A DNA stretch of 64,000 nt from Hybos culiciformis (Eukaryota; Arthropoda; Insecta; Diptera; Hybotidae). Positions 14,901-26,708 of this stretch are shown here, one piece after another. The notes below the pieces were generated by a model that saw only the letters and a list, made by a program, of their open reading frames with translations, did not search any database and was not told the origin of the DNA. The stretch covers positions 77,909,737-77,973,736 of the forward strand of contig OZ023273.1 in assembly GCA_964007475.1 (NCBI GenBank), given 5' to 3'. The position numbers and the translations under genes are program-made. Numbering within the stretch: position 1 is the first letter of the stretch; each line of letters starts with the position of its first letter.

Positions 14901-16934
14901 TTTAGGGAACAATTTTTTTTAGATTAAAATTCATAAAATTACGCTTCTTTTGGCATTTAAAAAATTAAAATCGATGCACTGGTTCTCGAGCTATGAGCTC
15001 TCAAAATTGAGAAAGAAAATTTTACATATTTAGTATGAAAAAATTGCCTTTCGACGGTTTTTAGGCTGTAGCTCAAAAACCAAAAAATATTTTAGTAAAC
15101 AATTTTTTTTAGATTAAAATTCATGAAATTACGTTTCTTTTGGCATTTAAAAAATTAAAATCGATGCACTGGTTCTCGAGCTATGAGCTCTCAAAATTGA
15201 GAAAGAAAATTTTACATATTTAGTATAAAAAAATCGCCTTTCGAAGGTTTTTAGGCTCTAGCTCAAAACCCAAAAAATATTTTATGAAAAAATTTTTTTT
15301 ATATTAAAATTCATAAAATTACGCTTCTTTTGGCATTTAAAAAATTAAAATCGATGCACTGCTTCGTGAGCTATGAGCTCTCAAAGTTGAGAAAGAAAAT
15401 TTTACATTTTTAGTATGAAAAAATCGCCTTTCGACGGTTTTTAGGCTCTAGTTCAAAAACCAAAAAATATTTTATAATACAATTTTTTTTAGATTAAAAT
15501 TCATAAAATTACGCTTCTTTTGGCATTTAAAAAATTAAAATCGATGCACTGGTTCGCGAGCTATGAACTCTCAAAGTTGAGAAAGAAAATTTTACATATT
15601 TAGTATGAAAAAATCGCCTTTCGACGGTTTTTAGGCTCTAGCTCAAAAACAAAAAAATATTTTATGAAACAATTTTTTTTAGATTCAAATTCATAAAATT
15701 ACGCTTCTTTTGGCAATTAAAAAATTAAAATCGATGCACTGGTTCGCGATCTATGATCTCTCAAATTTGAGAAAGAAAATTTTACATATTTAGTAAAAAA
15801 AATCGCCTTTCGACGGTTTTTAGGCTCTAGCTCAAAAACCAAAAAATATTTTATAAAACAATTTTTTTTTAGATTAAAATTCATAAAATTACGCTTCTTT
15901 TGGGATTTAAAAAATTAAAATCGATGCACTGGTTCGCGAGCTATGAGCTCTCAAAGTTGAGAAATGAAATTTTACATATTTAGTATGAAAAAATCGCCTT
16001 TCGACGGTTTTTAGGCTCTAGCTCAAAAAACAAAAAATATTTTATAAAATAATTTTTTTTTAGATTAAAATTCATAAAATTACGCTTCTTTTGGCATTTA
16101 AAAAATTAAAATTTATGCACTGGTTCGCGAGCTATGAGCTCCCAAAGTTGAGAAAGAAAATTTTACATATATATTTACTATGAAAAAATCGCCTATTGAC
16201 GGTTTTTAGGCTCTAGCTCAAAAACCCAAAAATATTTTATAAAACAATTTTTTTTAGATTAAAATTCATAAAATTACGCTTCTTTTGGCATTTAATAAAT
16301 TAATATCGATCCACTGGTTCGCGATCTATGAGCTCTCAAAGTTGAGAAAGAAAATTTTACATATTTAGTATGTAAAAATCGCAATTCGACGGTTTTTAGG
16401 CTCTAGCTCAAAAACCAAAAAATATTTTATAAAACAATTTTTTTTTAGATTAAAATTAACAAAATTACGCTTCTTTTGGCATTTAAAAAATTAAAATCGA
16501 TGCACTGGTTCGCGAGCTATGAGTTCTCAAAATTGAGAAAGAATATTTTACATATAATTTTAGTATGAAAAAATCGCCTTTTGACGGTTTTTAGGCTCTA
16601 GCTCAAAAACCCAAAAATATTTTATAAAACAATTTTTTTAGATTAAAATTCATAAAATTACGCTTCTTTTGGCATTTAAAAAATTAATATCGATCCACTG
16701 GTTCGCGATCTATGATATCGCAAATTTGAGAAAGAAAATTTTACATATTTAGTATGTAAAAATCGCCATTCGACGGTTTTTAGGTCCTATCTCAAAAACC
16801 AAAAAATATTTTATCAAACAATTTTTTTTTAGATTAAAATTCATAAAATTACGCTTCTTTTGGCATTTAAAAAATTAAAATCGATGCACTGGTTCGCGAG
16901 CTATGAGCTCTCAAAATTGAGAAAGAAAATTTTA
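11912..16934. repeat. Higher-order repeat copy B (~5.02 kb)
   Basis: This is the second unit in the phase set by the 'acgaaattttatg' marker. It matches copy A over its first third, up to about 13.67 kb. It then switches to monomers that instead resemble 4.74-6.3 kb (offset 8921 bp at the start), so the two 5-kb halves are not equivalent and the better period is about 10.06 kb. It contains a 760-bp tandem duplication. Confidence 0.75.
14161..15630. repeat. Tandem duplication of a four-monomer block (760 bp)
   Basis: 14161-14870 matches 14921-15630 at a constant offset of 760 bp, almost base for base. Both copies share 'acgtttctttt' and the unusual variants 'gcttcgtgagc' and 'ctagttcaaaa'. The near identity and whole-monomer length point to a recent unequal exchange. 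Confidence 0.85.
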
Positions 16935-19900
16935 CGAAATTTTATGAAAAAATCGTCTTTCGACGGTTTTTAGGCTCTACCTCAAAAAACAAAAAATATT
17001 TTATAAAACAATTTTTTTTTAGATTAAAATTCATAAAATTACGCTTCTTTTGGCATTTAAAAAAATAAAATCGATGCACTGGTTCGCGAGGTATGAGCTC
17101 CCAAAGTTGAGAAAGAAAATTTTACATATATATTTAGTATGAAAAAATCGCCTTTCGACTGTTTTTTAGTATGAAAAAATTGCCTTTCGACGGTTTTTAG
17201 GCTGTAGCTCAAAAACCAAAAAATATTTTAGGAAACAATTTTTTTTAGATTAAAATTCATGAAATTACGCTTCTTTTGGCATTTAAAAAATTAAAATCGA
17301 AGCACTGGTTCTCGAGCTATGAGCTCTCAAAATTGAGAAAGAAAATTTTACATATTTAGTATGAAAAAATCGCCTTTCGAAGGTTTTTAGGCTCTAGCTC
17401 AAAACCCAAAAAATATTTTATGAAACAATTTTTTTTTAGATTTAAATTCGTAAAATTACGCTTCTTTTGGCATTTAAAAAATTAAAATCGATGCAATGGT
17501 TCGCGAGCTATTAGCCAAAGTTGAGAAAGAAAATTTTACATATATATTTAGTATGAAAAAATCGCCTTTCGAATGTTTTTAGGCTCTAGCTCAAAAACCA
17601 AAAAATATTTTATAAAACAATTTTTTTTTAGATTAAAATTCACAAAATTACGCTTCTTTTGGCATTTAAAAAATTAAAACCGATGCACTGGTTCGCGAGC
17701 TATGAGCTCTCAAAGTTGAGAAAGAAAATTTTACATATTTAGTATTAAAAAATCGCCTTTCGACGGTTTTTAGGCTGTAGCTCAAAAACCAAAAAATATT
17801 TTAGGGAACAATTTTTTTTAGAATTCATAAAATTACGCTTCTTTTGGCATTTAAAAAATTAAAATCGATGCACTGGTTCGCGAGCTATGAGCTCTCAAAA
17901 TTGAGAAAGAAAATTTTACATATAATTTTAGTATGAAAAAATCGCCTTTTGACGGTTTTATGCTCTAGCTCAAAAACCAAAAAATATTTTATGAAACAAT
18001 TTTTTTTTAGATTAAAATTCATAAAATTACGCTTCTTTTGGCATTTAAAAAATTAAAATCGATGCACTGGTTCGCGAGCTATGAGCTCTCAAAATTGAGA
18101 AAGAAAATTTTACATATAATTTTAGTATGAAAAAATCGCCTTTTGACGGTTTTATGCTCTAGCTCAAAAACCAAAAAATATTTTATGAAACAATTTTTTT
18201 TTAGATTAAAATTCATAAAATTACGCTTCTTTTGGCATTTAAAAAATTAAAATCGATGCACTGGTTCGCGAGCTATGAGCTCTCAAAATTGACAAAGAAA
18301 TTTTACATACAATTTTAGTATGAAAAAATTGCCTTTTGAAGGTTTTATGCTCTAGCTCAAAAACCCAAAAATATTTTATAAAACAATTTTTTTTAGATTA
18401 AAATTCATAAAATTACGCTTCTTTTGGCATTTAAAAAATTAATATCGATCCACTGGTTCGCGATCTATGAGCTCTCAAAGTTGAGAAAGAAAATTTTACA
18501 TATTTAGTATGTAAAAATCGCCATTCGACGGTTTTTAGGCTCTAGCTCAAAAACCAAAAAATATTTTATAAAACAATTTTTTTTAGATTAAAATTCATAA
18601 AATTACGCTTCTTTTGGCATTTAAAAAATTAAAATCGATGCACTGGTTCGCGAGCTATGAGCTCTCAAAGTTGAGAAAGAAAATTTTACATATATATTTA
18701 GTATGAAAAAATCGCCTTTCGACGGTTTTTAGCCTCTAGCTCAAAAAACAAAAAATATTTTATAAAACAATTTTTTTTTAGATTAAAATTCATAAAATTA
18801 CGCTTCTTTTGGCATTTAAAAAATTAAAATCGATGCACTGGTTCGCGAGGTATGAGCTCCCAAAGTTGAGAAAGAAAATTTTACATATATATTTAGTATG
18901 AAAAAATCGCCTTTCGACTGTTTTTTAGTATGAAAAAATTGCCTTTCGACGGTTTTTAGGCTGTAGCTCAAAAACCAAAAAATATTTTAGGAAACAATTT
19001 TTTTTAGATTAAAATTCATGAAATTACGCTTCTTTTGGCATTTAAAAAATTAAAATCGAAGCACTGGTTCTCGAGCTATGAGCTCTCAAAATTGAGAAAG
19101 AAAATTTTACATATTTAGTATGAAGAAATCGCCTTTCGAAGGTTTTTAGGCTCTAGCTCAAAACCCAAAAAATATTTTATGAAACAATTTTTTTTTAGAT
19201 TTAAATTCGTAAAATTACGCTTCTTTTGGCATTTAAAAAATTAAAATCGATGCAATGGTTCGCGAGCTATGAGCTCCCAAAGTTGAGAAAGAAAATTTTA
19301 CATATATATTTAGCATGAAAAAATCGCCTTTCGAATGTTTTTAGGCTCTAGCTCAAAAACCAAAAAATATTTTATAAAACAATTTTTTTTTAGATTAAAA
19401 TTCACAAAATTACGCTTCTTTTGGCATTTAAAAAATTAAAACCGATGCACTGGTTCGCGAGCTATGAGCTCTCAAAGTTGAGAAAGAAAATTTTACATAT
19501 TTAGTATGAAAAAATCGCCTTTCGACGGTTTTTAGGCTGTAGCTCAAATACCAAAAAATATTTTAGGGAACAATTTTTTTTAGATTAAAATTCATAAAAT
19601 TACGCTTCTTTTGGCATTTAAAAAATTAAAATCGATGCACTGGTTCTCGAGCTATGAGCTCTCAAAATTGAGAAAGAAAATTTTACATATTTAGTATGAA
19701 AAAATTGCCTTTCGACGGTTTTTAGGCTGTAGCTCAAAAACCAAAAAATATTTTAGTAAACTTTTTTTTTTAGATTAAAATTCATGAAATTACGCTTCTT
19801 TTGGCATTTAAAAAATTAAAATCGAAGCACTGGTTCTCGAGCTATGAGCTCTCAAAATTGAGAAAGAAAATTTTACATATTTAGTATAAAAAAATCGCCT

Positions 19901-22351
19901 TTCGAAGGTTTTTAGGCTCTAGCTCAAAACCCAAAAAATTTTGTATGAAACAATTTTTTTTTAGATTAAAATTCATAAAATTACGCTTCTTTTGGCATTT
20001 AAAAAATTAAAATCGATGCACTGGTTCGCGAGCTATGAACTCTCAAAGTTGAGAAAGAAAATTTTACATATTTAGTATGAAAAAATCGCCTTTCGAAGGT
20101 TTTTAGGCTCTAGCTCAAAAACCAAAAAATATTTTATAAAACAATTTTTTTTAGATTAAAACTCATAAAATTACGCTTCTTTTGGCATTTAAAAAATTAA
20201 AATCGATGCACTGCTTCGTGAGCTATGAGCTCTCAAAGTTGAGAAAGAAAATTTTACATATTTAGTATGAAAAAATCGCCTTTCGACGGTTTTTAGGCTC
20301 TAGCTCAAAAACCAAAAAATATTTTATAATACAATTTTTTTTTAGATTAAAATTCATAAAATTACGCTTCTTTTGGCATTTAAAAAATTAAAATCGATGC
20401 ACTGGTTCGCGAGCTATGAACTCTCAAAGTTGAGAAAGAAAATTTTACATATTTAGTATGAAAAAATCGCCTTTCGACGGTTTTTAGGCTCTAGCTCAAA
20501 AACAAAAAAATATTTTATGAAACAATTTTTTTTAGATTCAAATTCATAAAATTACGCTTCTTTTGGCAATTAAAAAATTAAAATCGATGCACTGGTTCGC
20601 GATCTATGAGCTCTCAAATTTGAGAAAGAAAATTTTACATATTTAGTATAAAAAAATCGCCTTTCGACGGTTTTTAGGCTCTAGCTCAAAAACCAAAAAA
20701 TATTTTATAAAACAATTTTTTTTTTGATTAAAATTCATAAAATTACGCTTCTTTTGGGATTTAAAAAATTAAAGTCGATGCACTGGTTCGCGAGCTATGA
20801 GCTCTCAAAGTTGAGAAATGAAATTTTACATATTTAGTATGAAAAAATCGCCTTTCGACGGTTTTTAGGCTCTAGCTCAAAAACCAAAAAATATTTTATA
20901 ATACAATTTTTTTTTAGATTAAAATTCATAAAATTACGCTTCTTTTGGCATTTTAAAAATTAAAATCGATGCACTGGTTCGCGAGCTATGAACTCTCAAA
21001 TTTGAGAAAGAAAATTTTACATATTTAGTATGAAAAAATCGCCTTTCGACGGTTTTTAGGCTCTAGCTCAAAAACAAAAAAATATTTTATGAAACAATTT
21101 TTTTTAGATTCAAATTCATAAAATTACGCTTCTTTTGGCAATTAAAAAATTAAAATCGATGCACTGGTTCGCGATATATGAGCTCTCAAATTTGAGAAAG
21201 AAAATTTTACATATTTAGTATAAAAAAATCGCCTTTCGACGGTTTTTAGGCTCTAGCTCAAAAACCAAAAAATATTTTATAAAACAATTTTTTTTTAGAT
21301 TAAAATTCATAAAATTACGCTTCTTTTGGGATTTAAAAAATTAAAATCGATGCACTGGTTCGCGAGCTATGAGCTCTCAAAGTTGAGAAATGAAATTTTA
21401 CATATTTAGTATGAAAAAATCGCCTTTCGACGGTTTTTAGGCTCTAGCTCAAAAAACAAAAAATATTTTATAAAATAATTTTTTTTTAGATTAAAATTCA
21501 TAAAATTACGCTTCTTTTGGCATTTAAAAAATTAAAATTTATGCACTGGTTCGCGAGCTATGAGCTCCCAAAGTTGAGAAAGAAAATTTTACATATATAT
21601 TTACTATGAAAAAATCGCCTATTGACGGTTTTTAGGCTCTAGCTCAAAAACCCAAAAATATTTTATAAAACAATTTTTTTTAGATTAAAATTCATAAAAT
21701 TACGCTTCTTTTGGCATTTAATAAATTAATATCGATCCACTGGTTCGCGATCTATGAGCTCTCAAAGTTGAGAAAGAAAATTTTACATATTTAGTATGTA
21801 AAAATCGCAATTCGACGGTTTTTAGGCTGTAGCTCAAAAACCAAAAAATATTTTATAAAACAATTTTTTTTAGATTAAAATTAATAAAATTACGCTTCTT
21901 TTGGCATTTTTAAAATCGATGCACTGGTTCGCGAGCTATGAGCTCTCAAAATTGAGAAAGAAAATTTTACATATAATTTTAGTATGAAAAAATCGCCTTT
22001 TGACGGTTTTTAGGCTCTAGCTCAAAAACCCAAAAATATTTTATAAAACAATTTTTTTAGGTTAAAATTCATAAAATTACGCTTCTTTTGGCATTTAAAA
22101 AATTAATATCGATCCACTGGTTCGCGATCTATGAGCTCGCAAATTTGAGAAAGAAAATTTTACATTTAGTATGTAAAAATCGCCATTCGACGGTTTTTAG
22201 GTGCTATCTCAAAAACCAAAAAATATTTTATGAAACAATTTTTTTTTAGATTAAAATTCATAAAATTACGCTTCTTTTGGCATTTAAAAAATTAAAATCG
22301 ATGCACTGGTTCGCGAGCTATGAGCTCTCAAAATTGAGAAAGAAAATTTTA
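16935..22351. repeat. Higher-order repeat copy C, with two extra monomers
   Basis: This is the third unit in the same phase, 5417 bp long. Its first part lies 10,059-10,064 bp from copy A (9481 matches 19540). From about 19.95 kb on, the offset to the left copy is 10,440 bp (9661 matches 20101, and 11281 matches 21721). The step of about 381 bp corresponds to two extra monomers at about 19.56-19.95 kb. Confidence 0.8.
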
Positions 22352-22914
22352 CGAAATTTTATGAAAAAATCGTCTTTCGACGGTTTTTAGGCTCTACCTC
22401 AAAAAACAAAAAATATTTTATAAAACAATTTTTTTTAGATTAAAATTCATAAAATTACGCTTCTTTTGGCATTTAAAAAATTAAAATCGATGCACTGGTT
22501 CGCGAGGTATGAGCTCCCAAAGTTGAGAAAGAAAATTTTACATATATATTTAGTATGAAAAAATCGCCTTTCGACTGTTTTTTAGTATGAAAAAATTGCC
22601 TTTCGACGGTTTTTAGGCTGTAGCTCAAAAACCAAAAAATATTTTAGTAAACAATTTTTTTTAGATTAAAATTCATGAAATTACGCTTCTTTTGGCATTT
22701 AAAAAATTAAAATCGAACACTGGTTCTCGAGCTATGAGTTCTCAAAATTGAGAAAGAACATTTTACATATTTAGTACGAAGGTTTTTAGGCTCTAGCTCA
22801 AAACCCAAAAAATATTTTATGAAACAATTTTTTTTTAGATTTAAATTCGTAAAATTACGCTTCTTTTGGCATTTAAAAAATTAAAATCGATGCAATGGTT
22901 CGCGAGCTATGAGC

Positions 22915-25650
22915 CAAAGTTGAGAAAGAAAATTTTACATATATATTTAGTATGAAAAAATCGCCTTTCGAATGTTTTTAGGCTCTAGCTCAAAAACCAA
23001 AAAATATTTTATAAAACAATTTTTTTTTAGATTAAAATTCACAAAATTACGCTTCTTTTGGCATTTAAAAAATTAAAACCGATGCACTGGTTCGCGAGCT
23101 ATGAGCTCTCAAAGTTGAGAAAGAAAATTTTACATATTTAGTATTAAAAAATCGCCTTTCGACGGTTTTTAGGCTGTAGCTCAAAAACCAAAAAATATTT
23201 TAGGGAACAATTTTTTTTAGATTAAAATTCATAAAATTACGCTTCTTTTGGCATTTAAAAAATTAAAATCGATGCACTGGTTCGCGAGCTATGAGCTCTC
23301 AAAATTGAGAAAGAAAATTTTACATATAATTTTAGTATGAAAAAATCGCCTTTTGACGGTTTTATGCTCTAGCTCAAAAACCAAAAAATATTTTATGAAA
23401 CAATTTTTTTTAGATTAAAATTCATAAAATTACGCTTCTTTTGGCATTTAAAAAATTAAAATCGATGCACTGGTTCGCGAGCTATGAGCTCTCAAAATTG
23501 AGAAAGAAAATTTTACATATTATTTTAGTATGAAAAAATCGCCTTTTGACGGTTTTATGCTCTAGCTCAAAAACCAAAAAATATTTTATGAAACGTTTTT
23601 TTTTTAGATTAAAATTCATAAAATTACGCTTCTTTTGGCATTTAAAAAATTAAAATCGATGCACTGGTTCGCGAGCTATGAGCTCTCAAAATTGAGAAAG
23701 AAAATTTTACATACAATTTTAGTATGAAAAAATTGCCTTTTGAAGGTTTTATGCTCTAGCTCAAAAACCCAAAAATATTTTATAAAACAATTTTTTTTAG
23801 ATTAAAATTCATAAAATTACGCTTCTTTTGGCATTTAAAAAATTAATATCGATCCACTGGTTCGCGATCTATGAGCTCTCAAAGTTGAGAAAGAAAATTT
23901 TACATATTTAGTATGTAAAAATCGCCATTCGACGGTTTTTAGGCTCTAGCTCAAAAACCAAAAAATATTTTATAAAACAATTTTTTTTAGATTAAAATTC
24001 ATAAAATTACGCTTCTTTTGGCATTTAAAAAATTAAAATCGAAGCACTGGTTCGCGAGCTATGAGCTCTCAAAGTTGAGAAAGAAAATTTTACATATATA
24101 TTTAGTATGAAAAAATCGCCTTTCGACGGTTTTTAGCCTCTAGCTCAAAAAACAAAAAATATTTTATAAAACAATTTTTTTTAGATTAAAATTCATAAAA
24201 TTACGCTTCTTTTGGCATTTAAAAAATTAAAATCGATGCACTGGTTCGCGAGGTATGAGCTCCCAAAGTTGAGAAAGAAAATTTTACATATATATTTAGT
24301 ATGAAAAAATCGCCTTTCGAATGTTTTTAGGCTCTAGCTCAAAAACCAAAAAATATTTTATAAAACAATTTTTTTTTAGATTAAAATTCACAAAATTACG
24401 CTTCTTTTGGCATTTAAAAAATTAAAACCGATGCACTGGTTCGCGAGCTATGAGCTCTCAAAGTTGAGAAAGAAAATTTTACATATTTAGTATTAAAAAA
24501 TCGCCTTTCGACGGTTTTTAGGCTGTAGCTCAAAAACCAAAAAATATTTTAGGGAACAATTTTTTTTAGATTAAAATTCATAAAATTACGCTTCTTTTGG
24601 CATTTAAAAAATTAAAATCGATGCACTGGTTCGCGAGCTATGAGCTCTCAAAATTGAGAAAGAAAATTTTACATATAATTTTAGTATGAAAAAATCGCCT
24701 TTTGACGGTTTTATGCTCTAGCTCAAAAACCAAAAAATATTTTATGAAACAATTTTTTTTAGATTAAAATTCATAAAATTACGCTTCTTTTGGCATTTAA
24801 AAAATTAAAATCGATGCACTGGTTCGCGAGCTATGAGCTCTCAAAATTGAGAAAGAAAATTTTACATATTATTTTAGTATGAAAAAATCGCCTTTTGACG
24901 GTTTTATGCTCTAGCTCAAAAACCAAAAAATATTTTATGAAACGTTTTTTTTTTAGATTAAAATTCATAAAATTACGCTTCTTTTGGCATTTAAAAAATT
25001 AAAATCGATGCACTGGTTCGCGAGCTATGAGCTCTCAAAATTGAGAAAGAAAATTTTACATACAATTTTAGTATGAAAAAATTGCCTTTTGAAGGTTTTA
25101 TGCTCTAGCTCAAAAACCCAAAAATATTTTATAAAACAATTTTTTTTAGATTAAAATTCATAAAATTACGCTTCTTTTGGCATTTAAAAAATTAATATCG
25201 ATCCACTGGTTCGCGATCTATGAGCTCTCAAAGTTGAGAAAGAAAATTTTACATATTTAGTATGTAAAAATCGCCATTCGACGGTTTTTAGGCTCTAGCT
25301 CAAAAACCAAAAAATATTTTATAAAACAATTTTTTTTAGATTAAAATTCATAAAATTACGCTTCTTTTGGCATTTAAAAAATTAAAATCGAAGCACTGGT
25401 TCGCGAGCTATGAGCTCTCAAAGTTGAGAAAGAAAATTTTACATATATATTTAGTATGAAAAAATCGCCTTTCGACGGTTTTTAGCCTCTAGCTCAAAAA
25501 ACAAAAAATATTTTATAAAACAATTTTTTTTAGATTAAAATTCATAAAATTACGCTTCTTTTGGCATTTAAAAAATTAAAATCGATGCACTGGTTCGCGA
25601 GGTATGAGCTCCCAAAGTTGAGAAAGAAAATTTTACATATATATTTAGTA
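22915..25650. repeat. Tandem duplication of a seven-monomer block (1349 bp)
   Basis: 22952 matches 24301, 23042 matches 24391 and 23941 matches 25290, a constant 1349-bp offset. Both copies carry the rare pairs 'aaacgtttttttt' and 'acatattatttt', so they are copies of one block and not just similar monomers. The junction between copies is near 24.3 kb. Confidence 0.88.
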
Positions 25651-25707
25651 TGAAAAAATCGCCTTTCGACTGTTTTTTAGTATGAAAAAATTGCCTTTCG
25701 ACGGTTT
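25644..25707. repeat. Monomer with internal 32-bp tandem duplication (representative)
   Basis: The segment from TTTAGTATG through TCGCCTTTCGACTG occurs twice in tandem with a 32-bp period, lengthening this monomer to about 222 bp. The same class occurs near 337, 2056, 4741, 7070, 8836, 12112, 13661, 17136, 18892 and 22550. It is absent from the right array. It therefore marks left-array higher-order units. Confidence 0.88.
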
Positions 25708-25929
25708 TTATGCTGTAGCTCAAAAACCAAAAAATATTTTAGGAAACAATTTTTTTTAGATTAAAATTCATGAAATTACGCTTCTTTTGGCATTTAAAAA
25801 ATTAAAATCGAAGCACTGGTTCTCGAGCTATGAGCTCTCAAAATTGAGAAAGAAAATTTTACATATTTAGTATGAAAAAATCGCCTTTCGAAGGTTTTTA
25901 GGCTCTAGCTCAAAACCCAAAAAATATTT

Positions 25930-26630
25930 TATGAAACAATTTTTTTTTGATTAAAATTCATAAAATTACGCTTCTTTTGGCATTTAAAAAATTAAAATCG
26001 ATGCACTGGTTCTCGAGCTATGAGCTCTCAAAATTGAGAAAGAAAATTTTACATATTTAGTATGAAAAAATCGCCTTTCGACGGTTTTTAGGCTCTAGCT
26101 CAAAAACCAAAAAATATTTTATAAAACAATTTTTTTTTGATTAAAATTCATAAAATTATGCTTCCTTTGGCATTTAAAAAATTAAAATCGATGCACTGGT
26201 TCGCGAGCTATGAGCTCTCAAAGGTGAGAAAGAAAATTTTACATATTTAGTATGAAAAAATCGCCTTTCGACGGTTTTTAGGCTCTAGCTCAAAAACCAA
26301 AAATTATTTTATGAAACATTTTTTTTTTAGATTAAAATTCATAAAATTACGCTTTTTTTGGCTTTTAAAGAATTAAAATCGATGCACTGGTTCGCGATCT
26401 ATGAGCTCTCAAAGGTGAGAAAGAAAATTTTACATATTTAGTATGAAAAAATCGCCTTTCGACGGTTTTTAGGCTCTAGCTCAAAAACCAAAAAATATTT
26501 TATAAAACAATTTTTTTTAGATTTAAATTCGTAAAATTACGCTTCTTTTGGCATTTAAAAAATTAAAATTGATGCAATGGTTCGCGAGCTATGAGCTCCC
26601 AAAGTTGAGAAAGAAAATTTTACATATATA
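25930..26630. repeat. Transition to right-array monomer types
   Basis: The last few monomers before the retrotransposon carry right-array signatures: 'tttttgattaaaattc' without the usual AGA, 'ttatgcttcctttgg', 'gcttttaaagaatt' and 'caaaggtgagaaag'. These features are rare earlier in the left array. The compositional boundary of the satellite therefore lies about 0.7 kb left of the insertion, not at the insertion itself. Confidence 0.7.
26627..26630. repeat. Left target-site duplication of the retrotransposon (TATA)
   Basis: The satellite linker ends in '...catata' immediately before the LTR. The same TATA follows the right LTR at 34944-34947. Removing the element and one TATA restores the ordinary satellite linker 'catatatatttag'. 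A 4-bp duplication in alternating purine-pyrimidine DNA is typical of Ty3/Gypsy elements. Confidence 0.9.
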
Positions 26631-26708
26631 TGTGGGATAACTGTTTTCCGTTTATATACTAAAACAATTATATGATAGTAGTCGAATTTAGCTCTTCTAA
26701 GTTTTACG

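Larger units (their letters stand above)
1..26630. repeat. Left satellite array, ~190-bp monomers
   Basis: About 140 head-to-tail copies of an AT-rich monomer fill this interval without a gap. Most units are 185-195 bp and some reach about 222 bp. Each unit contains, in order, a near-invariant block with the core CACTGGTTCGCGAGCTATGA, a GAGCTC site, a CTCAAAGTTGAG dyad, an AT linker ending in 'tagtatg', a TCGCC...CGACGG segment, a GGTTTTT...AAAAACC potential hairpin and a T8-9 tract. Variants such as 'catatatattt', 'ttctcgagc', 'gcgatctatg', 'cgaagg' and 'gattcaaattc' define monomer classes that recur in the same order at kilobase distances. No frame stays open for a meaningful length. The satellite is not one I recognise by name. 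Continuous satellite of this kind is typical of centromeric or heterochromatic DNA, which is an inference here. Confidence 0.97.

Noticed and set aside
1..26630. CRISPR array
   Set aside because: The repeats are ~190 bp and contiguous, with no unique spacers and no cas genes, in eukaryotic repeat DNA.
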